A DNA stretch of 64,000 bases from Bradyrhizobium sp. OK095 (GTDB taxonomy: Bacteria > Pseudomonadota > Alphaproteobacteria > Rhizobiales > Xanthobacteraceae): contig NZ_FOBX01000005.1 of assembly GCF_900109945.1 (NCBI RefSeq), forward strand, positions 372,001 to 436,000, written 5' to 3'. The notes beneath the pieces were generated by a model. That model was not told the DNA's origin and ran no database searches. It saw only the letters and a program-made list of their open reading frames with translations. Positions within the stretch are counted from its first letter, which is position 1. The number at the start of each line of letters is the position of its first letter. A program made the position numbers and the translations under genes. Below, one piece after another: positions 62,969 to 64,000 of this stretch.

Positions 62969-63607
62969 ATGGCACAAGCCTTCACCAAACTGACCGCGAC
63001 CGCCGCGCCGATCATGCGCACCAATGTCGACACCGACGTCATCATCAGCATCAACCGCATGATCGGAAATTCCGTCCGCGGCAGTCTCGGCAAATGGGCG
63101 TTCGGCTCGCTCCGCTATTTGCCTGATGGTTCGGACAATCCAGCGTTCATCCTCAATCGCGAGCCTTATCGCGCCGCGGAAATCCTGGTCACCGGGCCGA
63201 ATTTCGGTTGCGGCTCCTCGCGCGAGGCGGCGGTGTGGGCGCTTCAGGAAATGGGCATCCGCGCCATCATCGGCTCCGGCTTCGGCGATATTTTCTTCGC
63301 CAACTGCTTCCAGAACGGCATTTTGCCGGTGGTGCTGGACAAAGCCGTCATCGATGGCCTTGCTGCGGAGATCGAAGCGAGCCAGGGCGCGGGACGTCTC
63401 GATGTCGATCTGCAGGAGCAGACGGTCACCTCGCCATCAGGCGTGCGGCACAGCTTCGAGATCGATCCGCGCCGGCGTGCGGGTTTGCTCGAAGGCCTCG
63501 ACGAGATTTCGCTGACATTGCGACGGGACCAAGAGATTCGCGCATTCCAGGCCTCCGACCGCACCGCGCGGCCGTGGATTCACTTTGCAGGATCATCGGC
63601 AAGATAA
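62969..63607 (+). CDS. leuD: 3-isopropylmalate dehydratase small subunit-like protein (LeuD paralogue)
   Basis: A 212-residue swivelling-domain subunit. It has NVDTDVIISINRMIGNSVRG near the N-terminus, the substrate loop GPNFGCGSSREAAVWALQEM, then IRAIIGSGFGDIFFANCFQN and GLLEGLDEISLTLRR. The start ATG immediately follows the leuC-like stop codon. It would form the heterodimer with the upstream large subunit. Confidence 0.9.
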   Translation: MAQAFTKLTATAAPIMRTNVDTDVIISINRMIGNSVRGSLGKWAFGSLRYLPDGSDNPAFILNREPYRAAEILVTGPNFGCGSSREAAVWALQEMGIRAIIGSGFGDIFFANCFQNGILPVVLDKAVIDGLAAEIEASQGAGRLDVDLQEQTVTSPSGVRHSFEIDPRRRAGLLEGLDEISLTLRRDQEIRAFQASDRTARPWIHFAGSSAR

Positions 63608-63627
63608 TCCGTCAGGACACATCAGGC

Positions 63628-64000
63628 ATGAACACGCTCTCGAACACGATCAAGGTGGCTGTCGTCGGTGGTGAAGGCATCGGTCCTGAAGTGACCGACC
63701 AGTCCCATCGCATTCTCAAATGGTTTTCGGACCGGCGCGGCGCGCCCGTGGTTCTGCGCGAAGCCCAATACGGCCTCATCCCTTATCTCGCGACAGGCAA
63801 GGTGTTGCCGGATGACACGGTCGAGGCGATGGAGGAGGCCGACGCAATTCTCTGGGGCGCGACGGGCGGCCCGGAAACCACGGAGGTGCCTGCGGCGGCG
63901 CGCAAGGCGGGAAGCCTGCTGTCGCTGCGCAGCAAGTACGACCTCTATGCGAATCTCCGGCCGATCGTCGCCAATCCGGCGCTGGCGGATTCCGCGCCGC
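63628..64000 (+). CDS. leuB: isopropylmalate/isocitrate dehydrogenase family protein, partial (window end)
   Basis: The first 124 codons of a decarboxylating dehydrogenase of the LeuB family, cut by the window end. The translated start reads MNTLSNTIKVAVVGGEGIGP, with GGEGIGPEV in place of the usual GDGIGPEV, then LWGATGGPE and LLSLRSKYDLYANLRPI, the substrate-binding Arg region. It starts 20 bases after the leuD-like gene. With the two upstream genes it makes a three-step isomerase/dehydrogenase module; the product could be leucine-related or that of another 2-oxoacid chain. Confidence 0.85.
   Translation, partial: MNTLSNTIKVAVVGGEGIGPEVTDQSHRILKWFSDRRGAPVVLREAQYGLIPYLATGKVLPDDTVEAMEEADAILWGATGGPETTEVPAAARKAGSLLSLRSKYDLYANLRPIVANPALADSAP

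Overview
The window reads as a chromosomal stretch of a Bradyrhizobium-type alphaproteobacterium (Nitrobacteraceae, Hyphomicrobiales). Supporting signs are high GC, the gene order mdh-sucC-sucD-sucA-sucB-lpdA, an F1-only ATP synthase operon (atpHAGDC), the cluster rplU-rpmA...obgE-proB-proA-nadD-rsfS-rlmH-envC-ctpA, and several families of long palindromic intergenic repeats typical of the genus. The assignment is by recognition, not by a database search. I see no insertion sequence, prophage, CRISPR array or rRNA operon.

Layout. 1-6.7 kb: a candidate small RNA, a DUF2794 gene, a GNAT acetyltransferase, a Bax-inhibitor-like membrane protein, and the YbbA/YbbP-type ABC exporter pair divergent from a TesA-type esterase. 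6.8-9.5 kb: thpR, a vapBC toxin-antitoxin pair and zapE. 9.7-20.9 kb: the TCA-cycle block (malate dehydrogenase, succinyl-CoA synthetase, 2-oxoglutarate dehydrogenase E1/E2/E3), with a DUF1579-like gene between sucC and sucD and a short-chain dehydrogenase between sucB and lpdA. 21-25.7 kb: a DUF4337 membrane protein, xerC, priA and an RlpA-like protein. 26.3-33.2 kb: the F1 ATPase operon and a membrane-anchored class III nucleotide cyclase. 33.5-41.9 kb: two adjacent RppH-like Nudix hydrolases, a divergent polysaccharide deacetylase, ctpA-envC, rlmH, rsfS, nadD and proA. 42.1-51.2 kb: parDE between proA and proB, a Bug-type binding protein and a sulfatase-like hydrolase between proB and obgE, then a MaoC-like hydratase, a DMT transporter, a GNAT enzyme, and rpmA and rplU. 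51.5-60 kb: an unusual ROK protein, a structured intergenic region, tRNA-Ser(CGA) and a complete type I restriction-modification operon (hsdM-hsdS-hsdR) of visibly lower GC. 60.4-64 kb: a LysR regulator followed by a leuC-leuD-leuB-like set, cut by the window end.

How the genes fit together: most of the window is core metabolism and growth (TCA cycle, ATP synthesis, proline and NAD synthesis, ribosome proteins and assembly, peptidoglycan processing). The accessory cargo consists of two toxin-antitoxin modules, the sulfatase/binding-protein pair and the tRNA-flanking restriction system. The most unusual single gene is the ROK-family protein at 51.5 kb: its conserved motifs appear in an order that suggests circular permutation.
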